The notes under the pieces: model-generated
What the model was told of the DNA's origin: nothing
Databases searched by the model: none
Seen by the model: the letters and a program-made list of their open reading frames with translations, nothing else
Part shown: positions 14,591 to 23,346 of the stretch, piece after piece
How the letters are laid out: each line of letters starts with the position of its first letter
Numbering within the stretch: position 1 is the first letter of the stretch
Made by a program: the position numbers and the translations under genes
Source of the DNA: Nocardiopsis sp. NRRL B-16309
Lineage (GTDB): Bacteria > Actinomycetota > Actinomycetes > Streptosporangiales > Streptosporangiaceae
Reading direction: 5' to 3'
DNA: 25,671 nucleotides
Assembly (NCBI RefSeq): GCF_001279585.1
Contig: NZ_LGEC01000088.1
Span: 1-25,671, forward strand

Positions 14591-15304
14591 AGGTGTTCCC
14601 TCAGGTCGCGAGTTCTCCGGAGCGGGTGCCCAGGAGTCGGCCGCCGCGGCCCCGCCGGGACGGGCTGTGGTGCGGACCCGGTCGCGCGCTGCCGGGCGAG
14701 GGGTGTGTCGAGCCCTGCGCCCCCGTGCGGCCATGGCGGCTCGGTGTGATCGTCGCGGTCGCGTTTCCCGCGGAATCGGCCATACGAGCCGACCGGACCG
14801 ACCGGGGAGCCGTGGGCGCGGCCGTGGTGCCCTTCCGCCGGAGCGTCGTCTCGAGACGATCCCGGTAGGTGACTCTAGAGCGTGGGTCCGTTACTTCAAG
14901 TTCCATTGACCCGTGTTCCCGATGTCCGTCGGAGGGGAAGCACACGTACGGCCCGGCGTGCTCCGCGGAGCCGACGGGCCGCGCGCCGACCAGGAAGGCG
15001 AAGAAGACCGGGCGCCGCTCCCCCGCGGAGTACGCCACGCCGCCGCGCGGGGATTACGGGCCCCTTGATCGGGGATCGGTGAAGATGGCGCCGTGGACTC
15101 CCTGAGTCCCAAGGTTCGCTTCCCGCCGGCCACGCGGCACCGGGACGGCACCTGGGCGGGCGCCGGACAGGGCTGCGCGGTCCGCGCCGATGCTGCGCGC
15201 CTCCGGGCGCGGCGCCCGGCCGCGGTCGCGAAAGCCCCCGGCCCCTCCTCGGCGCCCCCTGTCACCGCCGCCCGTGGGGAGTCACGGCACCGCAGGAACG
15301 AGAG
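14591..15304. other. 714-bp non-coding stretch between ctaD and the BCCT transporter gene
   Basis: I see no convincing gene here. The open frames are Arg/Pro-rich or lack ribosome binding sites and family similarity. The stretch holds the probable ctaD promoter and operator (14846-14899) and a GGACTC-CCT-GAGTCC palindrome (15095-15109) that could regulate the transporter gene 200 bases downstream. The rest is GC-rich sequence without obvious structure. Confidence 0.6.
14846..14899 (-). promoter_or_regulatory. Probable ctaD promoter with palindromic operator
   Basis: Read on the minus strand, TTGAAG (14899-14894) is followed after 16 bases by TAGAGT (14877-14872). Each matches 4 of 6 bases of the sigma-70 consensus. 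The perfect 14-bp palindrome TCGTCTC/GAGACGA at 14846-14859 lies about 6-19 bases downstream of the expected start of transcription, where a bound repressor would block initiation. Transcription from here would give ctaD a leader of roughly 270 bases. Confidence 0.45.
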
Positions 15305-17461
15305 GTGAGATCGGTGGCCACCGATGACGAAGGACGGGATCGTCAGGACGGCACGGCGCAGCCGGAGGCGCCGGCGGACCTGGACAGGGCCGGGCCCGGG
15401 AAGAGCCGGCTCAAACCGGTCGTCTTCTTCGGCTCGTCGATCCTGATCGTCGCGCTCTCGATCTGGGCGATCATCACTCCGGACGGCGCCGAGTTCGTCA
15501 TCGGCGCCGTCGTGGGGTGGATCAGCCGGGTCTTCGGCTGGTACTACTTCCTCGCCGCCACCCTGTACCTCGGGTTCGTGGTGTTCGTCGCGATCTCCCG
15601 CTACGGCACCATCAAACTCGGGCCCCAGCACTCCCGGCCGGACTACGGAGTGTTCGCGTGGGCCGCCATGCTGTTCGCGGCGGGGATCGGCATCGACCTG
15701 ATGTTCTTCTCCGTGGCCGGGCCGGTCACCCACTACCTGGCCCCTCCCGAGGGTGACGCGCAGACCATCGAGGCGGCGCGGCAGGCCGTGGTGTGGACGC
15801 TCTTCCACTACGGCATCACCGGCTGGGCGATGTACGCGCTGATGGGCATGGCCCTCGGCTACTTCTCGTTCCGCTACCACCTGCCCCTGGCCATCCGCTC
15901 GGCCCTGTATCCGCTGATCGGCAGGCGCATCCACGGCCGCATCGGCGACGCGGTCGACCTGGCGGCCGTCCTCGGCACGATCTTCGGCATCTCCGTGTCG
16001 CTGGGGATCGGCGTCGTCCAGCTCAACTACGGGCTGTACTTCCTCTTCGGCATCCCCGAGGGGACGGCGGCGCAGATCGGCCTGATCGCCGTCGCCGTCC
16101 TCGTGGCCACGGTGTCGGCCGTGGCGGGCGTCGACCGGGGCATCCGGCGGCTGTCGGAGATCAACGTCGTGCTCGCCCTGATCCTGATGCTGTACGTGCT
16201 GGTCTTCGAGAACCCCGTCCAGCTGCTCAACGCCCTCGTGATGAACATCGGCGACTACATCAGCCGGTTCCCCTCGATGACGCTGAACACCTTCGCCTAT
16301 GACCCGCCGGTCGACTGGCTCAACGACTGGACCCTGTTCTTCTGGGCCTGGTGGGTCGCCTGGGCGCCCTTCGTCGGGCTCTTCCTGGCCCGGATCTCGC
16401 GCGGCCGCACCATCCGGCAGTTCGTGACGGCGACCCTGGTGGTCCCGCTGCTGTACACGCTGACGTTCCTGTCGGTCTTCGGCAACAGCGCGCTGAGCGT
16501 CGTGCGCCAGGGCAACGTGGAGTTCGGAGTGCTGGCCATGAACGAACCCGAACGGGGGTTCTACACACTGCTCACGCAGTACCCGGGCGTGCTGTTCAGC
16601 GCCGGACTCGCCACGGTCGTCGGACTGCTCCTCTACGTCACCTCGGCCGACTCCGGCGCGCTGGTGATGGGCAACCTCAGCTCCTACCTGCCGACACCGA
16701 TCACGGACGCGCCGGCGTGGCTGCGCGTCTTCTGGGCGGCGGCGACCGGCCTGCTCACCCTCGCCATGCTCCTGGTCGGCGGCCTGGACGCGTTGACCAG
16801 CGCGACGATCATCATGGGGCTGCCGTTCTCGTTCGTGATGCTCCTGATCATCTGGGGGCTGTACAAGGCGCTGCGGATCGAGAGGTTCCGGCAGGACGCG
16901 TTCCGGACGACCCTGTCGTCCTCGCTGTCGGACCGGACCACGGTCGACCGCCGGGGCGGCGCGGAGCGCAACTGGCGCCAGCGGCTCGCGAGGGCGGTGA
17001 GCTTCCCCGGCAAGCGCGCGGCCGCCAGGTTCGTCCGGGACGTGTGCCGCCCCGCGTTCGAGGACGTCGCCGAAGGGCTGCGCGAGCAGGGCGCGGAGGC
17101 GTCGGTGACCGAGGGGGTCGACGAGGAGGCCGGGATCCCGCATCTGGAGCTGAGGGTGCCGATGGGGTCCGAGGAGGAGTTCACCTACCGGGTGTGGCCG
17201 ATCGTGGTCCCCACCCCCGCGTTCGCCATGCGCTCGCTCGCCGAGCACGACTCCTACGTGCGCTTCGAGGTCTACCTCACCGAGGGCAGCCAGGGCTACG
17301 ACGTGATGGGCTACACGAAGGACCAGCTCATCGGGAACATCCTCGACGAGTACGAGCGGCACCTGGAATTCCTGCGCCTGCACCGGGAGGCGCAGGCCCG
17401 CTCGGCCATGCCCGACCACGGGCCCGGTACGGCCGACGTCCAGGCCGAGGAGGAGACGTGA
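15305..17461 (+). CDS. betT: BCCT-family choline/glycine betaine transporter (BetT type)
   Basis: The 718-aa protein has 12 membrane helices between about residues 38 and 525, with the BCCT signatures GIGIDLMFFSVAGPVTHYLAPP, the aromatic WWVAWAPFVGLFLARISRGRTIRQF, and TSADSGALVMGNLSS. The family imports choline or betaine with Na+ or H+ for osmoprotection. The ~190-residue charged C-terminal cytoplasmic domain is the long form seen in BetT, where it senses osmotic strength. Start GTG 15305 has AGGAA eight bases upstream. GTG 15314, preceded by GAGAGGTGAG, is an equally good start three codons later. No betA/betB genes adjoin. The gene ends in a long hairpin region shared with the convergent isomerase-like gene. 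Confidence 0.9.
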   Translation: MRSVATDDEGRDRQDGTAQPEAPADLDRAGPGKSRLKPVVFFGSSILIVALSIWAIITPDGAEFVIGAVVGWISRVFGWYYFLAATLYLGFVVFVAISRYGTIKLGPQHSRPDYGVFAWAAMLFAAGIGIDLMFFSVAGPVTHYLAPPEGDAQTIEAARQAVVWTLFHYGITGWAMYALMGMALGYFSFRYHLPLAIRSALYPLIGRRIHGRIGDAVDLAAVLGTIFGISVSLGIGVVQLNYGLYFLFGIPEGTAAQIGLIAVAVLVATVSAVAGVDRGIRRLSEINVVLALILMLYVLVFENPVQLLNALVMNIGDYISRFPSMTLNTFAYDPPVDWLNDWTLFFWAWWVAWAPFVGLFLARISRGRTIRQFVTATLVVPLLYTLTFLSVFGNSALSVVRQGNVEFGVLAMNEPERGFYTLLTQYPGVLFSAGLATVVGLLLYVTSADSGALVMGNLSSYLPTPITDAPAWLRVFWAAATGLLTLAMLLVGGLDALTSATIIMGLPFSFVMLLIIWGLYKALRIERFRQDAFRTTLSSSLSDRTTVDRRGGAERNWRQRLARAVSFPGKRAAARFVRDVCRPAFEDVAEGLREQGAEASVTEGVDEEAGIPHLELRVPMGSEEEFTYRVWPIVVPTPAFAMRSLAEHDSYVRFEVYLTEGSQGYDVMGYTKDQLIGNILDEYERHLEFLRLHREAQARSAMPDHGPGTADVQAEEET

Positions 17462-17566
17462 GCCGCGTCGGACCCCGGTGAGGCGTGCCGGACGTCAGCG
17501 GGGGAGGTGGCCCCGGCGGAGGGCGGTGTCGACACCGGCTCCGAGCGGGGCCGTCCGCCCCGCGGT

Positions 17567-17614
17567 CCGGTGGCGGACGCCACGTGGGGCTGCCGGGCCG
17601 GTGGCGGACGCCAC
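17567..17614. repeat. 17-bp direct repeat
   Basis: CCGGTGGCGGACGCCAC occurs at 17567-17583 and again at 17598-17614, exactly 31 bases apart. Each copy is itself partly self-complementary (GTGGCG/CGCCAC). It lies in the gap between convergent genes and may be a small duplicated hairpin element. Confidence 0.8.
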
Positions 17615-17660
17615 CCGGATGTGCGGGGCCGCGCACGGCTGAAAAGGGTCGCGTCTGGTC

Positions 17661-17710
17661 CCGGCGGAGGGCACCCCGTCCCTACCGGGGGTCGGGCCGC
17701 CCTCCGCCGG
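17661..17710. terminator. Large hairpin between convergent genes
   Basis: CCGGCGGAGGGC (17661-17672) pairs perfectly with 17699-17710, a 12-bp GC-only arm. The 26-base loop can fold again through ACCCC/GGGGT pairs. It is well placed as a bidirectional terminator for the BCCT gene (ends 17461) and the minus-strand isomerase-like gene (ends 17728). There is no T tract on either strand. Confidence 0.6.
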
Positions 17711-17727
17711 TGGGGACGGTCGGCGGC

Positions 17728-18645
17728 TCACGCTTGGGGGCTCCAGCGCCGGTACCACTCGGCGGCGGCGCGCAGGGGCGCGTCGACCGGACCGATCCGC
17801 GGGTGCCAGGCGAGTTCCCACTCCAGGGAGACCCACCCCGACCACGGCCGCAGCAGGGGCCCGCACGCGTCGATCGGCACCGCCCCCTCGCCCGGGGGCA
17901 CGGGGGTCCACCGGCCGTCGGCGGCCGGCACCGCGTCCTTGACCTGGAAGTAGCCGAGGTGGTCGCCCAGTACCGCGTGCGTGTGCGCGGGCTCCTCGCC
18001 GCTGCGCCACGGATGCAGCGCGTCCCACAGCACGGCGACCAGGCCCGGGTCGCCGAACGGCTCCGCCAGGCGCAGCGCCGCCGCGCCCGTCGGGTGGGAG
18101 TCGTGGGTCTCCACGAGCAGCCGGACGCCGTGCGCGCGCAGGTCCGGCAGGACCGCCCCGATCCGCTCCAGCGCGGGCCCGTCCCGCCCGGCCCGCTCCT
18201 CCGGCTCGTCTCCACCGCCGCGCCGGTGCTGATCGCCCCGTTCGCCCTCCCCGTCCCGTGCGTCCGGGCCGTCCCGCCCTTCCCGGCCGTCCCGTTCGTC
18301 CGGGCCTTCCTGCTCTTCCCGGCCACCGGGGAAGACCCGGAGTGAGGGAGCGCCGATCCGCGCGGCCAGCTCGATCAGCGAGCGCAGCTCCGCGACCACC
18401 GGACCGTCCGGTCCGGGCGCGCACACCTTGGCGTATCCGGCCAGGCAGGAGACCTCCAGACCCGCGTCCTCGATCCGCGCCCGGGCGGCCCTGGCCCGCG
18501 GTTCCGACAGGCCGGGGCGGACCTCGTCGTCCGGGTGCGCGCGCACCTCGATCCCGTCGCATCCGTGCGCGACCGCGGTACGCACGGCCCGCTCCAGCGG
18601 TACACCCGGCATCCCCAGGGTGCTGACCGCGAACTTCCAGCTCAT
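17728..18645 (-). CDS. Sugar phosphate isomerase/epimerase-like TIM barrel (AP endonuclease 2 family) with a low-complexity insertion
   Basis: The 305-aa protein starts MSWKFAVSTLGMPG, with GGGAG eight bases before the ATG. It has the xylose-isomerase-like barrel order: GCDGIEVRAH (28-37), metal ligand E179 in LLVETHDSHP, D208 and H211 in LWDALHPWR, YFQVKDA (232-238) and E275/E277 in SLEWE. Family members isomerise or epimerise sugars and inositols, and the substrate here is not evident. Residues 108-155 are an almost pure Gly/Arg/Asp/Glu stretch, placed between the strand ending LRVFPGG and the helix starting at ALERIG. It probably forms a disordered surface loop. It has no clear operon partner. 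The neighbour on the left is convergent, and the phosphatase gene upstream is 170 bases away. Confidence 0.8.
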   Translation of the reverse strand: MSWKFAVSTLGMPGVPLERAVRTAVAHGCDGIEVRAHPDDEVRPGLSEPRARAARARIEDAGLEVSCLAGYAKVCAPGPDGPVVAELRSLIELAARIGAPSLRVFPGGREEQEGPDERDGREGRDGPDARDGEGERGDQHRRGGGDEPEERAGRDGPALERIGAVLPDLRAHGVRLLVETHDSHPTGAAALRLAEPFGDPGLVAVLWDALHPWRSGEEPAHTHAVLGDHLGYFQVKDAVPAADGRWTPVPPGEGAVPIDACGPLLRPWSGWVSLEWELAWHPRIGPVDAPLRAAAEWYRRWSPQA

Positions 18646-18819
18646 CGTGGCTCCCGTCGCGGCTCAGCCGCGTTCGTGTCGCGTTCCCGTGCCGCCCTCG
18701 GCGAAGCGCCGCCCGCGCCGCGCCGGGATCCGCAGCGACGCCCCGTATCGCACACGCGGGGTCCGCGTCGGTGGAACGGGTGGTGCACGGGGCCCTCCCG
18801 GCGGCGGGCGCGAGGGATC

Positions 18820-20964
18820 CTACTCCTCCGAGGGCCGGTTCTCCAGGGGGACCGACTCCAGGAGGAGGAGCGCGATGTCGTCGTCACGGTGATCCGTGCG
18901 CACCCGACCGACCATCTCCTCGGCCACCTCGTCCAGCGGCAGTCCCCGGACCGCGTCCAGGCAGGACAGGACGTCCCGCTTGGCTTCGTCGAGGTCCCTG
19001 CCGGGCGCCTCGATGAGCCCGTCGGTGTACAGCGCGAGGATCGAGCGCGGCGGCAGGTCGAACTCCAGCACCGGGTACTCGGCCTCCGGGTCGATGCCGA
19101 GCAGCAGGCCGTCTGGCACGTCCATCACGCGCCCGCCGCCCGGGGCGCTGAGCAGCGGCTCGGGGTGCCCGGCCCGGGCCATGCGGACCCTGCCGGTGCG
19201 CATGTCCAGGCGCAGGTAGACGCAGCTGGCGAACAGGTCCGACTCCATCAGGCACAGCAGCCGGTTCGTGTGCGCCAGGACCCGTCCGGGATCCCCGTCG
19301 AAGACCGTGGTGTAGGCCAGCACCGCGGTGCGGATCTGGCCCATCAGCGCGGCCGCCGAGACGCTGTGCCCCTGGACGTCGCCGATGACCGCGGCCGAGG
19401 CCGAGGGGCCGAGCGGGACCTGGTCGTAGAAGTCCCCGCCGATGTCCATGCCCTCCGTGCCCGCCAGGTAGCGGTAGGCGCTGTTCAGGCCGGGCAGGTC
19501 CGGCATGCTGCGGGGCAGCAGCCCGGACTGCAGGCCCTGGGCCAGGTGCATCTTGAAGTCGTACAGGCGTGCCCGCTCCAGCGCCTGGGCGATGAGGCTG
19601 CTCAAAGAGTTCAGCACCGCGCGCCGCTGCACGGTGAACACGTGCGGCTGCGGGAAGGTCAGGACGCAGGCGCCGATCGGGCGCCCCGAGGCGACCAGCG
19701 GGAGGATCGCCCACCCCTGGGGGCCGGTGGGCCGGTGCGGAAGCTCGGGGTAGACGAGTTCGAGTTCCGCGCGGGAGCGGAAGAAGCCCGGAACGCCGGA
19801 GGCCGCCGCGTGGGTGATGGGAGCGCGCCTGCCGAGCGGGGCGCCGTCCACGCGTTCGAGGACGGACTGGTCGAATCCGCGTTCGCCGAGCAGCCGGAGC
19901 CGCTGTTCGCGCCGGTCGTTGCGGAACAGGGCGAGCCCGTTCGCGCCGACCGCGGGAAGGATCTCCCGTGCGACCAGGTCGACCACGTCGTCGACGGTGA
20001 CGGCCTCGGTCAGCGCCGACGCCAGGTGCAGGATGTGGTACAGCTCACCCGCGCGCGTGGGCGTGCGGCGGCCGCGCCCGGTCTTGCCCCTGCGGTCCAC
20101 GTCGGTCGGGGTGATGACCACGCTGATCCCGCAGTCGCCGGGGTAGAGGTGGAACGACAGCCAGCGGTCGGGCGGACACAGCGCGGTGAACTGCACGGGC
20201 TGGTGGCTGACGATCGCCGCGCGGTAGCGGTCCTCGAAGACGGGGTCGCGCAGCCAGGGCAGCGCGGTCCACGGACGGTACCCCAGCAGGCGCTCGCGGG
20301 GCTTGCCGAGCAGGTCGGCGGCGGCGTCGGTCACGGTCGTGATCCGGCCGTCGACGTCCAGGGCGCACAGCCCCTCCCGGATGGGCCGCACCATGCGCGC
20401 GATCGAGTCGTGGTCCCCCTGCCCGTTCTCCGCCTCTTCGTCGCAGGCCGCGCTCACGACGCGCGGCCTGGACGGCGGACGGACGGGGCGCCCCTGATCG
20501 CGGGCGTCCCGCAGCTGGTCCACCATCCGGTCCGCGGCGGCGGCCAGGGCCGCGCGCGCCCGCGCCGGGAGCTCGTCGGGCTCGTCGGCCACACCGAGGG
20601 TGAAGAAGGCGCCGTACTCCTCGCGGTCCGAGACCAGGGGGACGCAGGCGACGGAGAAGTCGTAGGGCAGCGTGATCGCGATGCGCGGGTAGTCCCGGCC
20701 CAGGGTCGCGCCGTTGGGCCGCCACACGATCTGGCGCTCGCGGATCGCGTCGTTGACCGGCACCCTGGCGTTGGAGGCGACCCTGGTCCAGGAGAGGAAG
20801 ATGTCGCGGGGCACTCCGACGAGCACGGACAGGGCCAGTGTCGCCTCGCCGGGGTCGTGCAGGTAGAGCCCGCCCGCGTGCGCGCCGACCTCCCGGAGGG
20901 CGGCACGGAACGTGTCGGCCACGGTGTCCAACCCGGGGGCAGGCTGGTTGGTCGAGACCCTCAT
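18820..20964 (-). CDS. Multi-sensor serine phosphatase (GAF-PAS-GAF-SpoIIE/PP2C)
   Basis: The 714-aa cytoplasmic protein has an N-terminal GAF-like domain (~10-155), a PAS domain (~187-290, with MVRPIREGLCALDVDGRITTVTDAA), a second GAF domain (~306-465) and a SpoIIE-type PP2C domain (~480-705). The metal-binding residues are present: GGDFYD (509-514), IGDVQGHS (527-534), YTDG (646-649) and DDDIA (694-698). Such proteins dephosphorylate anti-sigma-factor antagonists in actinomycete stress and development circuits. No anti-sigma, antagonist or kinase gene lies beside it. ATG 20964 is the most family-like start, though its ribosome binding site (GGGGGTG) is poor. The frame continues upstream to a GTG at 21048 without a better one. 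The minus-strand neighbours are separated by gaps, so it is probably monocistronic. Confidence 0.85.
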   Translation of the reverse strand: MRVSTNQPAPGLDTVADTFRAALREVGAHAGGLYLHDPGEATLALSVLVGVPRDIFLSWTRVASNARVPVNDAIRERQIVWRPNGATLGRDYPRIAITLPYDFSVACVPLVSDREEYGAFFTLGVADEPDELPARARAALAAAADRMVDQLRDARDQGRPVRPPSRPRVVSAACDEEAENGQGDHDSIARMVRPIREGLCALDVDGRITTVTDAAADLLGKPRERLLGYRPWTALPWLRDPVFEDRYRAAIVSHQPVQFTALCPPDRWLSFHLYPGDCGISVVITPTDVDRRGKTGRGRRTPTRAGELYHILHLASALTEAVTVDDVVDLVAREILPAVGANGLALFRNDRREQRLRLLGERGFDQSVLERVDGAPLGRRAPITHAAASGVPGFFRSRAELELVYPELPHRPTGPQGWAILPLVASGRPIGACVLTFPQPHVFTVQRRAVLNSLSSLIAQALERARLYDFKMHLAQGLQSGLLPRSMPDLPGLNSAYRYLAGTEGMDIGGDFYDQVPLGPSASAAVIGDVQGHSVSAAALMGQIRTAVLAYTTVFDGDPGRVLAHTNRLLCLMESDLFASCVYLRLDMRTGRVRMARAGHPEPLLSAPGGGRVMDVPDGLLLGIDPEAEYPVLEFDLPPRSILALYTDGLIEAPGRDLDEAKRDVLSCLDAVRGLPLDEVAEEMVGRVRTDHRDDDIALLLLESVPLENRPSEE

Positions 20965-21181
20965 GGACACCCCCGTCCAGGTCGCCCGCGCTACCGCCGG
21001 TTCTCCGTCCGACGATACGCGCGGACCTGCGCTCATGCTGGTCAACACAGTGCTACGGACTCACCAAGTCCGTCCCCGCCGACGCCGAGGCCCGCGCGGG
21101 ACCCGGCCGGACGCGGCCACCGGGGGAGGCCCCCGCCGCCGTCCGCGGCGCGGCGACGACGGGGGCGCCATCCGCACCCGG

Positions 21182-22327
21182 TCAGCGCGCGGTCACCCGG
21201 CCGCCGCTCAGCGCCGCGTGGACGGCGGCGACCGCGCTGGTGACCGACACCTCCGACAGCAGGCCCGGCGCGGCCACACTGTCCCCGGCCAGGTACACCC
21301 CGTCGCCCCGGTCGACCGCCGGGCGGTCCCGCCACGTGCGGCCCGGCAGGTCGAGCGCGCCCGTGCGGTTCCGCGCCACCTGGTCGCGGCGCCAGGTCAG
21401 CCGCTCCCGCCACTCCGGCAGGGCGTCGTCCAGCAGCTCCTCCAGCCGCTCGGTCACCGCCGCCCGCGACTCGCCCGGCCGTACCGGCAGCTGCGCCTGG
21501 ACCACCGACTCGCCCGCCGGGGCCAGCGTCGGGTCCACCAGAGACTGGCGCTCCAGGAACCCGCACTGGTCGGCGTCCAGCACCAGGAACGGGTCCCGGC
21601 CCCGGCGCAGGCCCACGTCGACCAGGAGCGAGTGCCCGCCCTCCCAGGTGAGCGAGTCGTCGCCGAGCAGGGCGCGGGCGGAGGCCAGGGAGGTGGCCAC
21701 GATCACGGGAGCTTCGGGCAGGACGTCCACCCGGGCGCCCGTCTCGATCCGCACGCCCCTCTCGCGGGCCCGCTCGGCCATGTGCGCGACGAGGACGGAC
21801 CAGCCGCCGACCGGGTACCTGGGCGAGGGCCACCGCGGCGCGGCCACGCGCAGGAACCGGTCCCAGACGAACTCCGCGGACAGCCGCCCGGGATCGTGGT
21901 CGAACACGGCCACGCCCATCATGTTCGCGACCGCCCCGGCCGTGTCCGGGCCGAACCGGTCGGCGGCCCAGGCGGCGAAGTCCACGTCGTGCGGGGCGCG
22001 CAGCCTCCGGCGGGCCGCGGCCGCCAGCACACCGACGGGAGGGGTGCCCAACCGGCCCCGGTACCGGAACCGCGCTCCCGCCAGCGCTCGCGGCGACATA
22101 CGGCGCAGGGGCGGAAGCAGGCCGCGCTTCTCCAACCAGGCGAAGGGCGCGCTGTCGCCGTACAGGACGTGCGGTCCCACGTTGGCGACGTAGGGCGCGG
22201 GCGTGGAGCGCGCCCTCCCGCCCAGGGCCTGGTGGGCTTCGAACAGTGTGACGCGTGCGCCCTTCTCGGCGCCGGCGATGGCCGCGGTCAGTCCGGCGAG
22301 GCCACCGCCCACAACAGTGAGATCCAT
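21182..22327 (-). CDS. FAD-dependent amine oxidase/phytoene-desaturase-like oxidoreductase
   Basis: The 381-aa protein begins with the dinucleotide-binding motif TVVGGGLAGLTAAIAGAEKGARVTLFEA and the GGRARS arginine loop of the amine oxidase/desaturase flavoproteins. It ends with YLAGDSVAAPGLLSEVSVTSAVAAV, the C-terminal FAD motif. It starts four bases after the stop of the ECF41 sigma gene, with AGGGG overlapping that stop, so the two are one transcript. ECF41 sigma factors are commonly paired with an oxidoreductase, decarboxylase or epimerase gene that they control, and this gene fits that partner role. The substrate is unknown. It is shorter than true phytoene desaturases, which argues against a carotenoid function, and no crt genes are near. 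Confidence 0.85.
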   Translation of the reverse strand: MDLTVVGGGLAGLTAAIAGAEKGARVTLFEAHQALGGRARSTPAPYVANVGPHVLYGDSAPFAWLEKRGLLPPLRRMSPRALAGARFRYRGRLGTPPVGVLAAAARRRLRAPHDVDFAAWAADRFGPDTAGAVANMMGVAVFDHDPGRLSAEFVWDRFLRVAAPRWPSPRYPVGGWSVLVAHMAERARERGVRIETGARVDVLPEAPVIVATSLASARALLGDDSLTWEGGHSLLVDVGLRRGRDPFLVLDADQCGFLERQSLVDPTLAPAGESVVQAQLPVRPGESRAAVTERLEELLDDALPEWRERLTWRRDQVARNRTGALDLPGRTWRDRPAVDRGDGVYLAGDSVAAPGLLSEVSVTSAVAAVHAALSGGRVTAR

Positions 22328-22331
22328 ACCC

Positions 22332-23237
22332 CTAGGACGAGAGGGGCGGGCGCACGCGTGACATCTTCTCCGGATTGACGATCAGGTACACGTCCCGGAC
22401 ACGGTCGCCGACGACCTCCAGGATCATGACCGTCAACACCCGGTCCCCGGCCGCGACGACCGCGGCGGGGCCGCCGTTGAGCTCGACGATCCCGGTCCAC
22501 AGTCCGTCCAGGGAGTCGAGCCCGAGCGGGGCGAGGAACCGCCGGGTGTTGGGCTCGCTGGTGATCGAGGCGAGGAACCGTCCGACCTTGGCCGTGCCGT
22601 GCAGGCTCCGCAGGGGGGCCCTGGCCCGTCCGCCGCCGTCGCCGACCAGGGTCGCGTCCTCGGCGAGCAGTCCGGTGATCCCCTCCAGGTCGCCCTCCAG
22701 GCAGGCGGCGAGGAAGCGCTCGGTGATCCGGCGCCGGGTCGCCCGGTCGGCCTCGAACCGGGGACGGCGCTCCTGGACGTGCTCGCGGGCACGCCGGGCC
22801 AACTGGCGGGTGGCGGCCTCCTCCCGGCCGATGACCTCGGCGATGTCCGCGTAGGGGAACTGGAAGGCCTCGCGCAGCACGAACACCGCGCGCTCCAGCG
22901 GGCTGAGCGTCTCCAGGACCACCAGGAGCGCGAACTCGACGGAATCGGCGATCTCGGCCCGCTCGGAGCCGTCGGGGGCGGTGCTGACGGGCTCGGGAAG
23001 CCACTCGCCGACATAGGACTCGCGCCGCACGCGGGCGGACCGCAGCCGGTCGACGGCGATCCGGGACACCACCGTGACGAGGTAGGCGCGGGGGTCCTCG
23101 ACGGTCGCGTGGTCGACCCTGGACCAGCGCAACCAGGCCTCCTGCACGACGTCCTCGGCTTCGGAGGCGGAGCCGAGGACGCGGTAGGCGACGCCGGTGA
23201 GGGCGGAGCGGTGCTCAACGAAGACATCGGTCGTCAT
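22332..23237 (-). CDS. ECF41-type RNA polymerase sigma factor with SnoaL-like C-terminal domain
   Basis: The 301-aa protein has sigma region 2 (VFVEHRSALTGVAYRVLGSASEAEDVVQEAWLRW), region 4 (SPLERAVFVLREAFQFPYADIAEVIG) and a ~130-residue SnoaL/NTF2-like extension. The three markers of ECF41 are present: WLPEP (79-83) between the sigma domains, DGGGR (200-204) and NPEKM (288-292, usually NPDKL). In this group the fused C-terminal domain takes the place of a separate anti-sigma factor. Translation starts at ATG 23237. The 30 upstream in-frame codons cover the promoter and are not family-like. The gene has an ECF41-consensus promoter right before it and is coupled to the FAD oxidoreductase gene. 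Confidence 0.9.
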   Translation of the reverse strand: MTTDVFVEHRSALTGVAYRVLGSASEAEDVVQEAWLRWSRVDHATVEDPRAYLVTVVSRIAVDRLRSARVRRESYVGEWLPEPVSTAPDGSERAEIADSVEFALLVVLETLSPLERAVFVLREAFQFPYADIAEVIGREEAATRQLARRAREHVQERRPRFEADRATRRRITERFLAACLEGDLEGITGLLAEDATLVGDGGGRARAPLRSLHGTAKVGRFLASITSEPNTRRFLAPLGLDSLDGLWTGIVELNGGPAAVVAAGDRVLTVMILEVVGDRVRDVYLIVNPEKMSRVRPPLSS

Positions 23238-23246
23238 GACACAGAA

Positions 23247-23274
23247 GACGTACCACACGGGGTCCGGCGTGACA
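23247..23274 (-). promoter_or_regulatory. ECF41-type autoregulatory promoter
   Basis: On the minus strand, TGTCACG (23274-23268) is followed after 17 bases by CGTC (23250-23247). This agrees with the published ECF41 target pattern TGTCACA and CGTC. The -10 ends nine bases before ATG 23237, so the transcript should be leaderless or nearly so. The implied circuit is self-activation of the sigma gene together with the oxidoreductase. Confidence 0.75.
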
Positions 23275-23295
23275 TGCCAGCCCGGACACGCGTAC

Positions 23296-23319
23296 GGGGC
23301 GCGGCCGACGCCGCGCCCC
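23296..23319 (-). terminator. Hairpin after the secreted mini-protein gene
   Basis: GGGGCGCGGC (23296-23305) and GCCGCGCCCC (23310-23319) form a perfect 10-bp stem with loop CGAC, extended by ACGCG/CGCGT flanks. It lies between the mini-protein stop (23347) and the ECF41 promoter, so it insulates the two units. Confidence 0.7.
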
Positions 23320-23346
23320 GCGTCCACCGGGGTGGGATCCGTCCGA

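Noticed and set aside
18646..18819. Possible gene or strong terminator between the isomerase-like and phosphatase genes
   Set aside because: Only a weak interrupted GACGCCCCG/CGGGGTCCGCGTC pairing and no coding signal; too little to list.
18535..21243. 902-codon plus-strand open frame opposite the SpoIIE phosphatase
   Set aside because: Antisense shadow; the minus strand encodes intact GAF, PAS and PP2C motifs.
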